Assembly: GCA_011799875.1 (NCBI GenBank)
Contig: CM022300.1
Coordinates: 113,597,201-113,661,200, forward strand
Length of the DNA stretch: 64,000 nt
Reading direction: 5' to 3'
Source: Thinopyrum elongatum
Taxonomy: Eukaryota; Streptophyta; Magnoliopsida; Poales; Poaceae
Of this stretch, positions 1 to 9,905 are shown one piece after another (position 1 is the first letter of the stretch; each line of letters opens with the position of its first letter). A program made the translations under genes and the position numbers. Below the pieces are notes generated by a model. That model was given only the letters and a program-made list of their open reading frames with translations, did not search any database and was not told the origin of the DNA.

Positions 1-1252
1 AGTCCTACTCCCGGTGGGAGTAGGATTCCCCTTTCCCTAGTTGGAGTAGGACAGGAAGGAAGGAGGAGAGAGGGAGAAGGAAAGGGGGGCCGGCCCCCCA
101 CCCCAATTCGGATTGGGCTTGGGGGGGGGGGGGTGCGCCCCCACCTTGGCTGCCTCCTCCTCTCTCCCACTAAAGCCCAATAAGGCCCATAGACTCCCCG
201 GGGGGTTCCAGTAACCCTCCGGTACTCCGGTAAATGCCCGAACTCACCCGGAACCATTCCGATGTCCAAACATAGTCGTCCTATATATATCAATCTTTAT
301 GTCTCGACCATTTAGAGACACCTCGTCATGTCCGTGATCTCATCCAGGACTCCGAACTACCTTCGGTACATCAAAACACTTAAACTCATAATACTGATCG
401 TCATCGAACGTTAAGCGTGCGGACCCTACGGGTTCGAGAACTATGTAGACATGACCGAGACTTATCTCCGGTCAATAACCAATAGCGGAACCTGGATGCT
501 CATATTGGCTCCCACATATTCTACGAAGATCTTTATCGGTCAAACCGCATAACAACATACGTTGTTCCCTTTGTCATCGGTATGTTACTTGCCCGAGATT
601 CGATTGTCGGTATCATCATACCTAGTTCAATCTCGTTACTGGCAAGTCTCTTTACTCGTTTCGTAATGCATCATCCTGCAACTAACTCATTAGTCACATT
701 GCTTGCAAGGCTTCATATGATGTGCATTACCGAGAGGGCCCAGAGATACCTCTCCGATACTCGGAGTGACAAATCCTAATCTCGATCTATGCCAACCCAA
801 CAAACACCTTCGGAGACACCTGTAGAGCATCTTTATAATCACCCAGTTAGGTTGTGATGTTTGATAGCACACAAGGTGTTCCTCCGATATTCGGGAGTTG
901 CATAATCTCATAGTCAGAGGAACATGTATGAGTCATGAAGAAAGCAATAGCAACAAACTTAAACGATCATCGTGCTAAGCTAATGGATGGGTCTAGTCAA
1001 TCACATCATTCTCTAATGATGTGATCCCGTTCATCAAATGACAACTCATGTCTATGGCTAGGAAACGTAACCATCTTTGATTAACGAGCTAGTCAAGTAG
1101 AGGCATACTAGTGACACTCTGTTTGTTTATGTATTCACACATGTATTAAGTTTCCGGTAAATACAATTCTAGCATGAATAATAAACATTTATCATGATAT
1201 AAGGAAATATAAATAACAACTTTATTATTGCCTCTAGGGCATATTTCCTACA
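1..1252 (-). mobile_element. Partial Copia LTR, Angela/WIS/BARE type
   Basis: Read on the minus strand the LTR starts at 1252 with TGTAGGAAATATGCCCTAGA, a start typical of Triticeae Angela/WIS/BARE Copia LTRs, and runs off the left edge of the window. The body contains the usual blocks of this LTR type and ends in GC-rich sequence near the edge. It abuts the Gypsy LTR at 1253, which is missing its far end there, so the Copia element probably inserted into that LTR. The 5 bases after the LTR, TAACC at 1253-1257, are the candidate target duplication; the partner copy lies outside the window. No coding sequence of the element is present. Confidence 0.8.
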
Positions 1253-2010
1253 TAACCATCCCTCAAAGTGCGATGAAGAATCACTCCAAAGTTCCTATCT
1301 AGCGGAGAACATAAGAAGAAATTGTTTGTAGGGTACGAAACCACCTCGAAGCTATTCATTCCGATCGATCTATCCAAGAGTTCGTACTAAAATAACACCA
1401 AATAATTTCAGATTCATAATACTCAATTCAACACAAAGAACCTCAAAGAGTGCCCCAAGATTTCTACCGAAGAAACAAAGACAAGAACGTGCATCAACCC
1501 CTATGCATAGATTACCCCAATGTCACCTCGGGAATCCGCGAGTTGAGTGCCAAAACATATATCAAGTGAATCAATACGATACCCCATTGTCACCACGGGT
1601 ATTCATAGCAAGACATACATAAAGTGTTCTCAAATCCATAAAAGTGTTCAATCCGATAAAATGAAATCTCAAAGGGAAAACTCAATTCATCACAACAAGA
1701 TAGAGAGGGGAAAACACCATGTGATCCGACTATATTAACAAAGCCCGTGATACATCAAGATCATGACATCTCAAGAACTTGAGAGAGAGATTAAACACAT
1801 AGCTACTGGTACAAACCCTCAGCCCCGAGGGTGGACTACTCCCTCCTCATCATGGTGGCCGCCGGGATGATGAAGATGGCCACCGGTGATGATTTCCCCC
1901 TCCGGCAGGGTGCCAGAACGGGGTCTAGATTGGTCTCTCATGGCTACAGAGGCTTGTGGCGGCGGAACTTCTGATCTAGGGTCTTCGCGAGGGTTTTTGG
2001 AATATTTGGC

Positions 2011-2020
2011 AATTTATAGG
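2011..2020 (-). promoter_or_regulatory. TATA box of the Gypsy LTR
   Basis: The minus strand reads CCTATAAATT about 30 bases downstream of the palindrome, the position expected for the LTR core promoter. Matching boxes occur in the other Gypsy LTRs of the window. Confidence 0.55.
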
Positions 2021-2051
2021 GCGAAGAGGCGGTGCAGGAGGGCACCGAGGT

Positions 2052-2109
2052 GGGCACAACCCACCAGGGCGCGCCTGGGGGCCCAGGCGTGCCCTGGTGG
2101 GTTGTGCCC
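2052..2109. repeat. 58-bp GC-rich palindrome in Gypsy LTR
   Basis: Two 28-base arms starting GGGCACAACCCACCAGGGC pair almost perfectly around a 2-base centre. Related palindromes lie at 35868-35938, 39697-39764, 44058-44128, 60131-60200 and 62458-62525, always just upstream (minus strand) of a TATA-like or transcript-start region. Confidence 0.8.
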
Positions 2110-2386
2110 CCCTCGGGGCACGCCCAGGTGCTGCTCTGGCCCATTGGATGTCTTCTGGTCCATAAAAAATCCACAAAAAGTTTCGCTGCGTTTGGATTCC
2201 ATTTGGTATTGATTTTCTGCGATGTAAAAAACAAGCAAAAAACAGCAACTGGCACTGGGCACTATGTCAGTAAGTTAGTCCCAAAAAATGATATAAAGTT
2301 GCTATAAAATGATTGTAAAACATCCAAGAATGATAATATAGCAGCATGAATACTTCATAAATTATAGATACGTTGGAGACTTATCA

Positions 2387-4543
2387 GTTGGTTGAAGAAA
2401 TCACAGAGCTCAATGAGTGTGTTTCTTATATCTTTGTCCATCAGATTCCTGATGGCCACCGGGAGGATTTGTGTCAACATTATGTGGCAATCATGTGACT
2501 TCATATGTCCCAACTTCATTTTACCTGAGCTCACATCCACGAGACTTCTGATGTTTGCGGAGTAGGAAGAGGGTTTCTTAACTGACAACAAATAGGTGAA
2601 GAACTGTGTTGCTTCTTTTGTACTGAAATTGTAACTCTGGCGAGCATGGATGAATTTGTTATCATCTTCTACTTCACTCTTGCGTTTTGATTGATCAGCA
2701 AGCATATCGAGCCGTGCACCGTCACCATCCTTTGTTTTACCTTTAATCTTGAGCAGAGTACCAAGGATGCTTTCACATACGTTCTTCTCTACGTGCATGA
2801 CATCGATGCAGTGACGTACACGTAGAATCTCCCAGTAAGGTAATTTCTAGAACACCAATTTCTTCTTAAACACTTGACCCTTGGGTGTTTGTTTCACCAT
2901 CAAAGCATGCTTCTTGCCAAGCACAACTTTAATTTGTTTAGCCATGTTGTGGACCACCTCCCCAGCATAGGGTCTTGGGCCCACATCTACCTCTGCCGTA
3001 CCATCAAATTCAGCTTTCATCTTTCGGTATGGGTGATTTCTCCGTAAGAACCTACGATGACGCAAATACACGGTTTTGCGCGAGTTGGGAAGAAATCTGC
3101 TAGCTGTCCTATCCATGCATGTGACACACCCTACATCTCCCTTTGTTTTCTGCCCCGATGTGTTGCCTAATGCCGGCATATCTTGAATGGTGTGCACCAG
3201 CATCGCATGTAGATCAAAAATCTCCTTTTTGTAAGCATCATAACATTTTACAGTAGGCGCATCTATCCACACTGTCAGTAGTTCTTCTACCAGTAGCTGC
3301 AAGTAAATGTCGATGTCATTTCTAGGTTGCTTTGGGCCTTGGTTAATCATTGACATCATAATGTGTTTTTTTCTTCATACACAACCAAGGAGCTAGGTTA
3401 TATATGCACAGAAGCACTGGGCCATGTGCTGTGATTGGTGCTCATATCGCCAAAAGGAGTCATCTCGTCAGTACACTCCCCGAGCCTTATACTTCTAGGA
3501 TCCTTGGCAAAGTGTTCAAACTTGTTGTCGATTAGTTCCCACTGAGTCCTATCTTTCGGGTGCCACATATATTTATCCGTAGTTCGCTCATCATGATGCC
3601 ACCGCAACCTCTTTGCCTCTCTAGGGTTTGCAAACAAACGCCTCAACCTTGGAATTAAAGGCAAGTACCAAACAACCTTGAACAGGATTCCTGTCTTGAT
3701 CTTGTCATCCAATTTGTACTTGTCCTTTGCTCTCATGCGCTTGTATCATGCATGCTTGCATGTGGGACATGCACGCAAATCTTTGTACTCACCACGGTAC
3801 AATATACAATCATTCACACAAGCTGTATCTTCTGTACTTCAAGTTCCAATGGGCAAACAATTTTCTTCGCTTCGTTCATGCTTCTGGGGAGCACATTATC
3901 TTCCGAAAGAATTTCTTTGAAAAGACCTAACATCTCTGTGAAGCCCTTGTTTGATAGGCCGTTTGCTGCTTTAAATCTAAGAAGCGCCAGGGTGGCACTC
4001 AACTTGGAATATTTCTTTTTGTAACCTGGATACAATTCTTTCTTGGAGTCTGCATCAATGGTTGGCAGATCCTTGTTCCCAATCATATATTTTTTTGGGC
4101 CCTTGAAATCTGCAAACATAGTAACAAAATCTGGCATATCAAGATCGTCGTGATCTGCGTCGATGTCTTAGTTTTCCAGTGGGCGTTTCGGCTTTCCGGT
4201 GTTACATTGGTAGCTTGACGCCTCTGCCCTGATGTTAGATTCAACATCCATGTGACACTGACCGGGGTTTGGCATCTCGCAACCCTAGGTATTCATCCAT
4301 GACCTGCTCTTCACCGTGTCAGGTCCAACGTGTATATCCATCCATGAATCCCCGAGAGAGTAAGTGCCACTGGACATCTGCAACTTCATGTGACTCTGTA
4401 TTGGCATAATGAGTACATGGACACATGATGTAATCCGCATCACAAATTCTCCTCTTTGTACTTTCAGTGAAATTCATGAACTCTGTCACGCCATTGAGAA
4501 AATCTGTGGTTCTCCGATTCTTCATCCATTGAGATCGTTCCAT
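2387..4543 (-). pseudogene. CACTA transposase, tnp2 type, broken
   Basis: This encodes the TNP2-like transposase that would bind CACTA ends and catalyse excision and insertion. From the start Met at 4543 a transposase-associated domain is visible (CPCTHYANTESH; RGFMDGYTRW). The TNP2 core follows in pieces: ELYPGYKKKYSKLSATLALL, FGDMSTNHSTWP, GPKQPRNDIDIYL, YLRHRRFLRRNHPYR, HVEKNVCESILGTLLKIKG and KSHDCHIMLTQILPVAIRNL. In-frame stops separate several pieces (after HSTWPSASVHI and after KKKLVF), and the reading is lost where the Gypsy LTR begins at 2387, just after the FFN motif. It is transcribed away from the zinc-finger gene. The family is clear; the gene is non-functional. Confidence 0.85.
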
Positions 4544-5433
4544 CTGCACCACATGAATGGTAGTTAAAAACAAAACAACAACATTAATACATTGATTAAC
4601 TGATGCCCAAAGATGCATGCATAAATCACAAGGTTTTATTTTCATAATTACTAAGGGCGCTCCATATTGTTATCCAGACGTGCAATGAGAAAAATTAATG
4701 GCCAGTCAATTTACACGCAGAGTACTACAGCACTACCCTTAGGAATTGAATACCTTAATTAAGCCACTCACGAAAAGAATACCTTAATTAATTAGCCGCG
4801 TGGCGACCTCCACCCAGCAGACAGAGAAGCGCCATGCGGCGGCACGCCGAGACAGCAGGGTTGAGGGGCAAAGCTTAGTGCGGCTGCTGCCTGAAGTTCG
4901 ACCACCACTATCCCGCCATCGACCGTGATGGATGTGCTCCAATCACGCCGCCGCCGACCTCGATGGTTGAGCTCCTCCTATCTCCCGCCGCAGTCCGAGG
5001 ATTGACCTCCTATGACACCGACACCGCCCACCGACCGAGGATTGACCTCTTATCCGGTAGCCGCTGCCTCGGCCGCCGCCGTCGCCGCAATCTCTATCGG
5101 CAGAGTGGCTATTTTATTTTTTGACGGATATCCACAGAGCAGCTGTTTACACGGTATCACTGTAACTCAATTATATGTACAGGGTAGTACATCACATACG
5201 GTTATGTCACGGCAACCATGTCTCACCTACGTTGTCTTCTCACTCGGTTTGGTGCGGAAATTGTGTGTGAAGTTGTAATACCTAACACAAACGACATGTA
5301 TAAACAGTGTGCCGTATACAACATATAGTGCCATAAGTAGTTCCTGACCGTTAGCTTATCCCCACAGTTTCCCCATCTCCCCCAAACCCTAGATAGCCTC
5401 CAAATTCCCTCACGTGGCGCTAACATTGGGGTA
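4544..5433. other. Spacer between divergent CACTA A genes
   Basis: This 890-bp stretch separates the start of the minus-strand transposase from the start of the plus-strand zinc-finger gene, so it should hold both promoters. 4790-5100 is GC-rich with many GCC triplets and looks like leader or degraded coding sequence, but I see no convincing ORF. Confidence 0.4.
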
Positions 5434-6210
5434 ATGTGGACGAGTGGTTCTGATGGTTTTGGTGCGGCTGCTCCTGCTCGTATCGCCGCTATCGGCGGTG
5501 CTACCACGACGGCGATCGCCGCCGAGCACCTGCCTAAGGTCATCAGAAGGCAGGTGTACTACGGATCCGAATCGTCCTGTCAGGTTCCAATCTATCCCGA
5601 TCTTTTTTAGCATGTACAAAGTAACTCCTTGCTGAATCCGTCCTAAATGACCCCCCCCCCCCCCCCCCAGGAAAGCGATCTGCCGCCGGATCTGGAGCAT
5701 GACTCCAGACTCCCACAACATGAGTTCGACTCCGAGTTTTGCGCCACCGAGAAGTACCAAAAGCTGAGTTGTGTGCATGAGCACACTCCCGCTCGATGTG
5801 TATGCATGGAGGGATTCGACATTGACAAGCGGTTTCTCAGTTGCCCCTTAGAGGTTAGTGCTAAGTTCATCATTTTACTTGAGTTAATGCCACCGCTCAT
5901 CCTGAATACTATTTAACATTGGCAGGGGTATGAGGCTTGTGCCTTTGTTTACTGGCTGGATGAAGAATGGCATGGCAGGGCTCGGAGTGTTATCACCAAG
6001 CTCGCAGAAGATAATGTAAAGCTGAAGAAGAAACTGGCTGATCTGGAATGTACAATCAGTACAATGAAGCAAGAAAGAATCAATCACAGGCAACAGATGA
6101 AAGCAAGAGACAAGAAGGAACTAGCATGTGTAGTTGTGGTTGTCGCATTAGCCATGTTCTATGCATTATTTGCAATGATGATTAGGGATTTTGTTTTACA
6201 GTATTGCTAA
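5434..6210 (+). CDS. GRF-like zinc-finger protein with C-terminal membrane segment (3 exons)
   Basis: Exons at 5434-5583, 5671-5853 and 5926-6210 join in frame at GT-AG borders (CAG/GTTCC, polyC-AG, GAG/GTTAGT, GGCAG) and give 205 residues with no internal stop. Residues about 1-50 are Ala/Gly-rich. The middle (about 80-125) has spaced Cys residues and an aromatic end (CVCMEG, FLSCPLE, ACAFVYWLDEEW), like a GRF-type zinc finger, which binds nucleic acid in other proteins. A coiled-coil stretch follows (ITKLAEDNVKLKKKLADLE). The C terminus has a hydrophobic segment (VVVVVALAMFYALFAMMI) that may anchor it in a membrane. It lies inside CACTA A, divergent from the transposase, so it is either element cargo or part of this CACTA type. 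The second intron is only 72 bp. Family assignment is moderate; the exon model is good. Confidence 0.7.
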
Positions 6211-6915
6211 AGCACATCTAGATGTGCTCTAAGTAATGCACATCTAGGTCCTATGCCATTGATGTTACTCGAAGATTCGTATAGATATTTTCCTTTGTCT
6301 TTTTTTCTTTTCCTTTGTAGTTTGATTATTACTGGCTTCATCAATAAGAAGAGCTAAATGTATTGCTTGCCAACTGTCCTACTCCGTTCGTACCGGTACC
6401 AGTGCATAATCCCAAAACTCGTTCCTTGTTTTTGTCTTGAAAAAAGAAATCAGCCAATAGGAGTCCTGCGGCTAGTATGCATTCAATGACTTCAGACTAC
6501 TTAGCATAACATGCATGCAATGGTCAATTCTCTTCCCGCAATGGTATTGATTACAAAATACTAATCATCAAGTTCTCTCGTTTTACCCCCACCTAGGTCG
6601 CCGGTACGGAGGGAGTAGAAGTACTACGTACGAAAAATGCTTGTTTCATATTTAGACGCTCCAACGCGTGTGCGTAATTAATTATCACATTGAGAACTAC
6701 GCAACCCCGGGAATTTGAAGCGGCTGGGTACAAATAATTGCGGTTGATTATATCAGCGGTTAGATAATACGTCAACCCCTGCTTCAATTGGCATTCCTCT
6801 TCTCTGCATACCCCGCTTAAGTGTCCACCATCTTCATCGTCCCCGGCAGGCCGTGCTATACACTTGCACACACTCTGCAATCTCACTTTCTCGCGGTTTT
6901 TATACGACCGCAGCA
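6211..6915. other. Spacer with MITE, 3' of zinc-finger gene
   Basis: No coding sequence is seen. The stretch holds the 3' region of the zinc-finger gene, a Stowaway-like MITE (6382-6615) and the leader of the acidic-protein gene, with a TTTTTATACG box near 6896. Confidence 0.4.
6382..6615. mobile_element. Stowaway-like MITE
   Basis: The ends are inverted: CTCCGTTCGTACCGGTACC at the left and, read in reverse, CTCCCTCCGTACCGGCGACC at the right. The element is 234 bp and flanked by TA on both sides, as expected of Tc1/Mariner-type MITEs. Confidence 0.65.
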
Positions 6916-7284
6916 ATGTCGAGCAACAGCGAGGACAACAGTTCTGCCAGTAGTCTGGCGCCCGATGATAGGTCAACATCAGAATCATCCTGCTCGTCTT
7001 CCATGAGTCCGGCGTCGAGCCCAGACCTCGATTATATCCGGATCATGGAAGGGACACCGCCTCCGGAGTCGTCAGACGACAACCAGATGGACGAGGAGCC
7101 ATCGGAGGATGAAGAAGATGACGACGATGATGATGAGGAGGAATGGTCGAACGAGGAGGAGGACAACGACGACAGCAATGACGATGACGACGGCAGCGGC
7201 GATGAAAAGCCAACGGTCAGCGGCAAGAAGCGTCTTCGCCAAGACGATGTCGTGGGGCAATCCAACAACAACAAGAAGGACTAA
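6916..7284 (+). CDS. Small acidic Ser/Asp/Glu-rich protein
   Basis: 122 residues from the ATG at 6916; an in-frame ATG at 6853 would add 21 residues, but the later one is followed by the low-complexity start MSSNSEDNSSASSLAPDD. Residues 1-45 are Ser-rich, 55-105 are a long Asp/Glu run, and the tail is basic (GKKRLRQDD, NNNKKD), a possible nuclear localisation signal. No domain is recognised. Acidic tracts with a basic tail occur in chromatin-binding and histone-binding proteins, but that is only an analogy. It sits between the zinc-finger gene and the CACTA A terminus on the same strand as the zinc-finger gene. It could be part of the element's coding set or captured sequence. The frame is open and uninterrupted. 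Confidence 0.5.
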   Translation: MSSNSEDNSSASSLAPDDRSTSESSCSSSMSPASSPDLDYIRIMEGTPPPESSDDNQMDEEPSEDEEDDDDDDEEEWSNEEEDNDDSNDDDDGSGDEKPTVSGKKRLRQDDVVGQSNNNKKD

Positions 7285-7429
7285 ATTAAGCAGACTGTAT
7301 ATATCTCTGTTTCTGTTCGCTCATATTAATTCGTTATCTCTGTTTATCCTGTCAATCTCATCGCAGACGGTTAGTAATACATATTCGACATAGATCTTCT
7401 ACATTATCGCCCATAGGTTGGTTTCTTGA

Positions 7430-7865
7430 ACTGTGTGCCCTAACGAGCACATAATTCACAAAAAAAGACCGTATGGGCTGTTTATAATGATCGCACACAA
7501 TTCTGATTACCGACCTATTTGCCGGGTATCACACACATCTTGTTACGCCGAATCATTTGTGTTCAACTCGATCATCGCAAACAGTTCATCTGAGCGAACT
7601 GTATGCCGTATATCGCACACACCTTGATCTGGCTGCCCGTTTCTGTTGTTCTGTCTCATCGCAAATAGTTTGTATGGATCAACCGTATACCCCACATCGC
7701 ACATGCAACTAAAATCGGAACCGTGTTTGATGTATCCTTCATCGCAAACGTTTTGCATCTTTTTTGATGGTTTTTTACATCATCGTTTGCGATTAATGCA
7801 TCGCACACAGTTTCGTCAAAGGGTCTCTAATCATAGTGTCGCGTTAGCAGCATCCTGCAATAGTG
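7430..7865 (-). repeat. Subterminal repeats and terminus of CACTA A
   Basis: Read inward from 7865 the sequence carries repeated GCGATG/TGCGAT words and units beginning AACAACAGAAACGGGCAGCC. The same units, in inverted orientation, are found at 8222-8720. Such subterminal arrays are transposase binding regions in CACTA elements generally. Confidence 0.7.
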
Positions 7866-8221
7866 AGCCCTGCAATCAAATACAAGAAATCTCTTGCGTC
7901 CCCAACACACCAAATTTAATGGTAAATTGTATAGGTGCACTATTTCGGCGAAGAGATGGTGATACAAGTGTAGTATGGATAGTAGATATGGGTTTTTGTA
8001 ATATGAAAATATAAAAATAGCAAGGTAGCAAGTAGCAAAAGTGAGCACAAACGGTATTGCAATGCTTAGAAACAAGGCCTAGGGTTCATACTTTCACTAA
8101 TGCGATCTCTCAATAGTGCTAACATAACTGAATCATATAACAATCCCTCGACATGCGACAAAGAATCACTCTAAAGTTCTTATCTAGCGGAGAACATAAG
8201 ATGAAATTGTTTGTAGGGTCA
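7866..8221 (-). mobile_element. Gypsy LTR fragment between two CACTA termini
   Basis: The fragment resembles the distal part of the LTR type seen at 1253-2386. The two overlap over AATCACTC..AAAGTTC..ATCTAGCGGAGAA, but this copy extends further in the other direction. It ends at TTTGTAGGGT, exactly where the 1253-2386 copy continues ACGAAACC, so CACTA B appears to have inserted at that point. It holds no coding sequence. Confidence 0.7.
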
Positions 8222-8435
8222 CTACTGCAGGATGCTGCTAATGCGACACTACAATCAGGGACCCTTTGACGAAACTGTGTGCGATGAATTAATCGCAAAC
8301 GGTGATGTAAAAAAACCGTCAAAAAAGATGCAAAACGTTTGCGATGGTGGATACATCAAAAACGGTTCAGAATTTAGATGCATGTGTGATGCGGGGCTTA
8401 CGGTTGATCCATACGAACTATTTGCAATGATACAG

Positions 8436-8687
8436 AACAACAGAAACGGGCAGCCAGATCAAGGTGTGTGCGATATACAGCATACAGTTCACCCCGATAA
8501 ATTGTCTGTGATGAGGCGGAACAACAGAAACAGGCAGCCAAATGAAGGTGTCTGCGATATACGGCATACAGTTCACTCGGATGAACTGTTTGTGATTAGG
8601 CAACACAAAAGAAACGGTCAGCCCGATGAATGTGTGTGCGATATACGACATACAGTTCCCTCGGATGAACTGTTTGCGTTGAGCGAA
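8436..8687 (+). repeat. 84-bp subterminal tandem repeats, three units
   Basis: Units start at 8436, 8520 and 8604 and are each 84 bp. Each carries AACAACAGAAAC or a variant, then CAGCC, then GCGATATAC and CAGTTC. A partial unit precedes them. Because 84 is a multiple of three an open frame runs through the array, but it is repeat translation, not a gene. Confidence 0.85.
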
Positions 8688-9086
8688 GAGAACGGAAATG
8701 GTTCAACTTAACAAGATGTGTGTGATACGCGGCAAACAGGTCTGCAATCGGAAATGTGTGGGAAGACCGATAACAACACAGACAATTCCTGTGAACAAGC
8801 TGTGTGTGTTGTGAGCAAACGATTGTTGGTATAAAATTGTGAGTGATTGATGAAAACATCACCGACGGGTTCCATTGTTCAGTCCATGTGTGATGTGATT
8901 TGCTCTATCCGCACAAACAACATCTACGCTCTGTCTAGAGAGCATCAACATATATACTTAAAAAGACAGCATTGCATAACCAAATTAAGCATATAATTAC
9001 ACAAGTAACTACACACATACCATTTCCACACACCAGAGTAAGCAATTACATGCATACTAAACTAGGAGAAACGAGGATCTAATCAT

Positions 9087-9905
9087 CTAGTTCTTGTTGC
9101 GATGACGCTTGCCATTGCTCTGCTTCCGGCTGGATCCCTGGCCGTTTTGGGGAAGGAGGCACTTCCTCATGTCAACGATCCGCCTGTACATCTCATAGCT
9201 CGTGTACGCCTCCTTGGCCACGTACACGACGTGAGCTTTGTTGAGTTTCTCCATCCAGGCCGAGTGCCAGGCACGGTTGTCCTTGTTGCAGGAATCCTTC
9301 ATGTTTCTGTAGTAGGGGTCAATGATGGCGTCGGCGAGGTGAACCAATGAGTCCTTCTCATGCTTGTTGCTGCCCCAGATCTTGTATTGGCTCTGGATGT
9401 CGACAAGATTCGGGCAGGCGATGCCCGAATTCTTGAGCACCTTTACATCGTTGGTGATGTCCACCGTAGCGAACATGTAGTGGGGGTTGTTGACAAACCT
9501 GGCGAAATGCTTGCAATGCCTTGTGGCCTGGCAGTAGTGGTAGACGAGGACGTGATTGTGCACGCACATCTGGGTGACGGCAACATTGGGACGAGACCCG
9601 GCACGAGCGCGGGTTTACTCGAGGTCGAACCCGACCACCTTGTACTTCTCCTCAGCAAGCAACAGCTCCATGATGTGGGTGGAGTGCTCCACCCAGACCG
9701 GGTTATTGGTGTACACCACCGAGAGCTCCATGAACCTTCTGTGAGTGTCCACCACGGCATGCATGGTGAACTGCTACTCGTCATCGGCAGCCGCTCTGAG
9801 CGCCATTGGAGCCGCGCAGGAAACCCTCTAAGAATTTGTCGTGGTGGGTGTGCTTCTTGCAATAGTGGGGTGCGATCGAAAGGTTGAAGTGACACAAGTG
9901 TTAAA
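9087..9905 (-). pseudogene. WRN-like 3'-5' exonuclease domain, broken
   Basis: The reading frame from about 9764 to 9087 resembles the DEDD 3'-5' exonuclease (RNase H-like) fold of WRN-type proteins. Visible pieces are the Exo I motif (KVVGFDLE), VAVTQMCVHNHVLVYHYC, FATVDITNDVKVLKNSG, IWGS..KDSLVHLADAII and the Exo III-like segment YVAKEAYTSYEMYRRIVDM. The C-terminal tail is basic. A stop follows FDLE near 9615, another precedes the Met at 9764, and a frameshift separates upstream coding-like sequence (KKHTHHDKFLEGFLRG) to about 9905. An intact form would degrade DNA or RNA from the 3' end. It lies in CACTA B behind the subterminal repeats, so it is probably cargo. I am confident of the fold, less so of the full extent. 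Confidence 0.7.

Larger units (their letters stand above)
1253..2386 (-). mobile_element. Gypsy LTR, truncated by the Copia insertion
   Basis: On the minus strand the LTR begins at 2386 with TGATAAGTCTCCAACGTATC, a common start of Triticeae Gypsy LTRs (Sabrina/Fatima-like; family not certain). It contains a GC-rich palindrome (2052-2109) followed by a TATA box, as in the other Gypsy LTRs of this window. Its left end is cut at 1253 by the Copia LTR. The junction at 2386/2387 falls inside a codon series of the tnp2 transposase, so this LTR or its full element inserted into CACTA A. Part of the same LTR type reappears at 7866-8221. Confidence 0.75.
2387..7865 (-). mobile_element. CACTA element A (partial)
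   Basis: The right end at 7865 is a CACTA terminus; on the minus strand it starts CACTATTGCAGGATGCTGCT. It is followed inward by about 450 bp of subterminal repeats, then an acidic-protein gene, a GRF-like zinc-finger gene and a tnp2-type transposase. The transposase is cut at 2387 by a Gypsy LTR, so the other terminus is outside the window. The end sequence matches the terminus at 8222, so A and B belong to one family, which I cannot name with confidence. The 3 bases after the end are AGC (7866-7868). Confidence 0.8.

Noticed and set aside
1886..2307. Overlapping open frames on both strands over the Gypsy LTR palindrome
   Set aside because: They lie in GC-rich inverted repeat DNA of the LTR, differ in every frame, and match no protein family.
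5641..5671. Poly-C run as sign of an assembly gap in the zinc-finger gene
   Set aside because: It forms the pyrimidine tract before an AG acceptor and the exon phase is kept across it, although the exact C count may be unreliable.
8232..8711. 159-residue open frame with three 28-residue repeats
   Set aside because: It starts in the CACTA terminus and is the translation of 84-bp subterminal units; the reverse strand is open as well.
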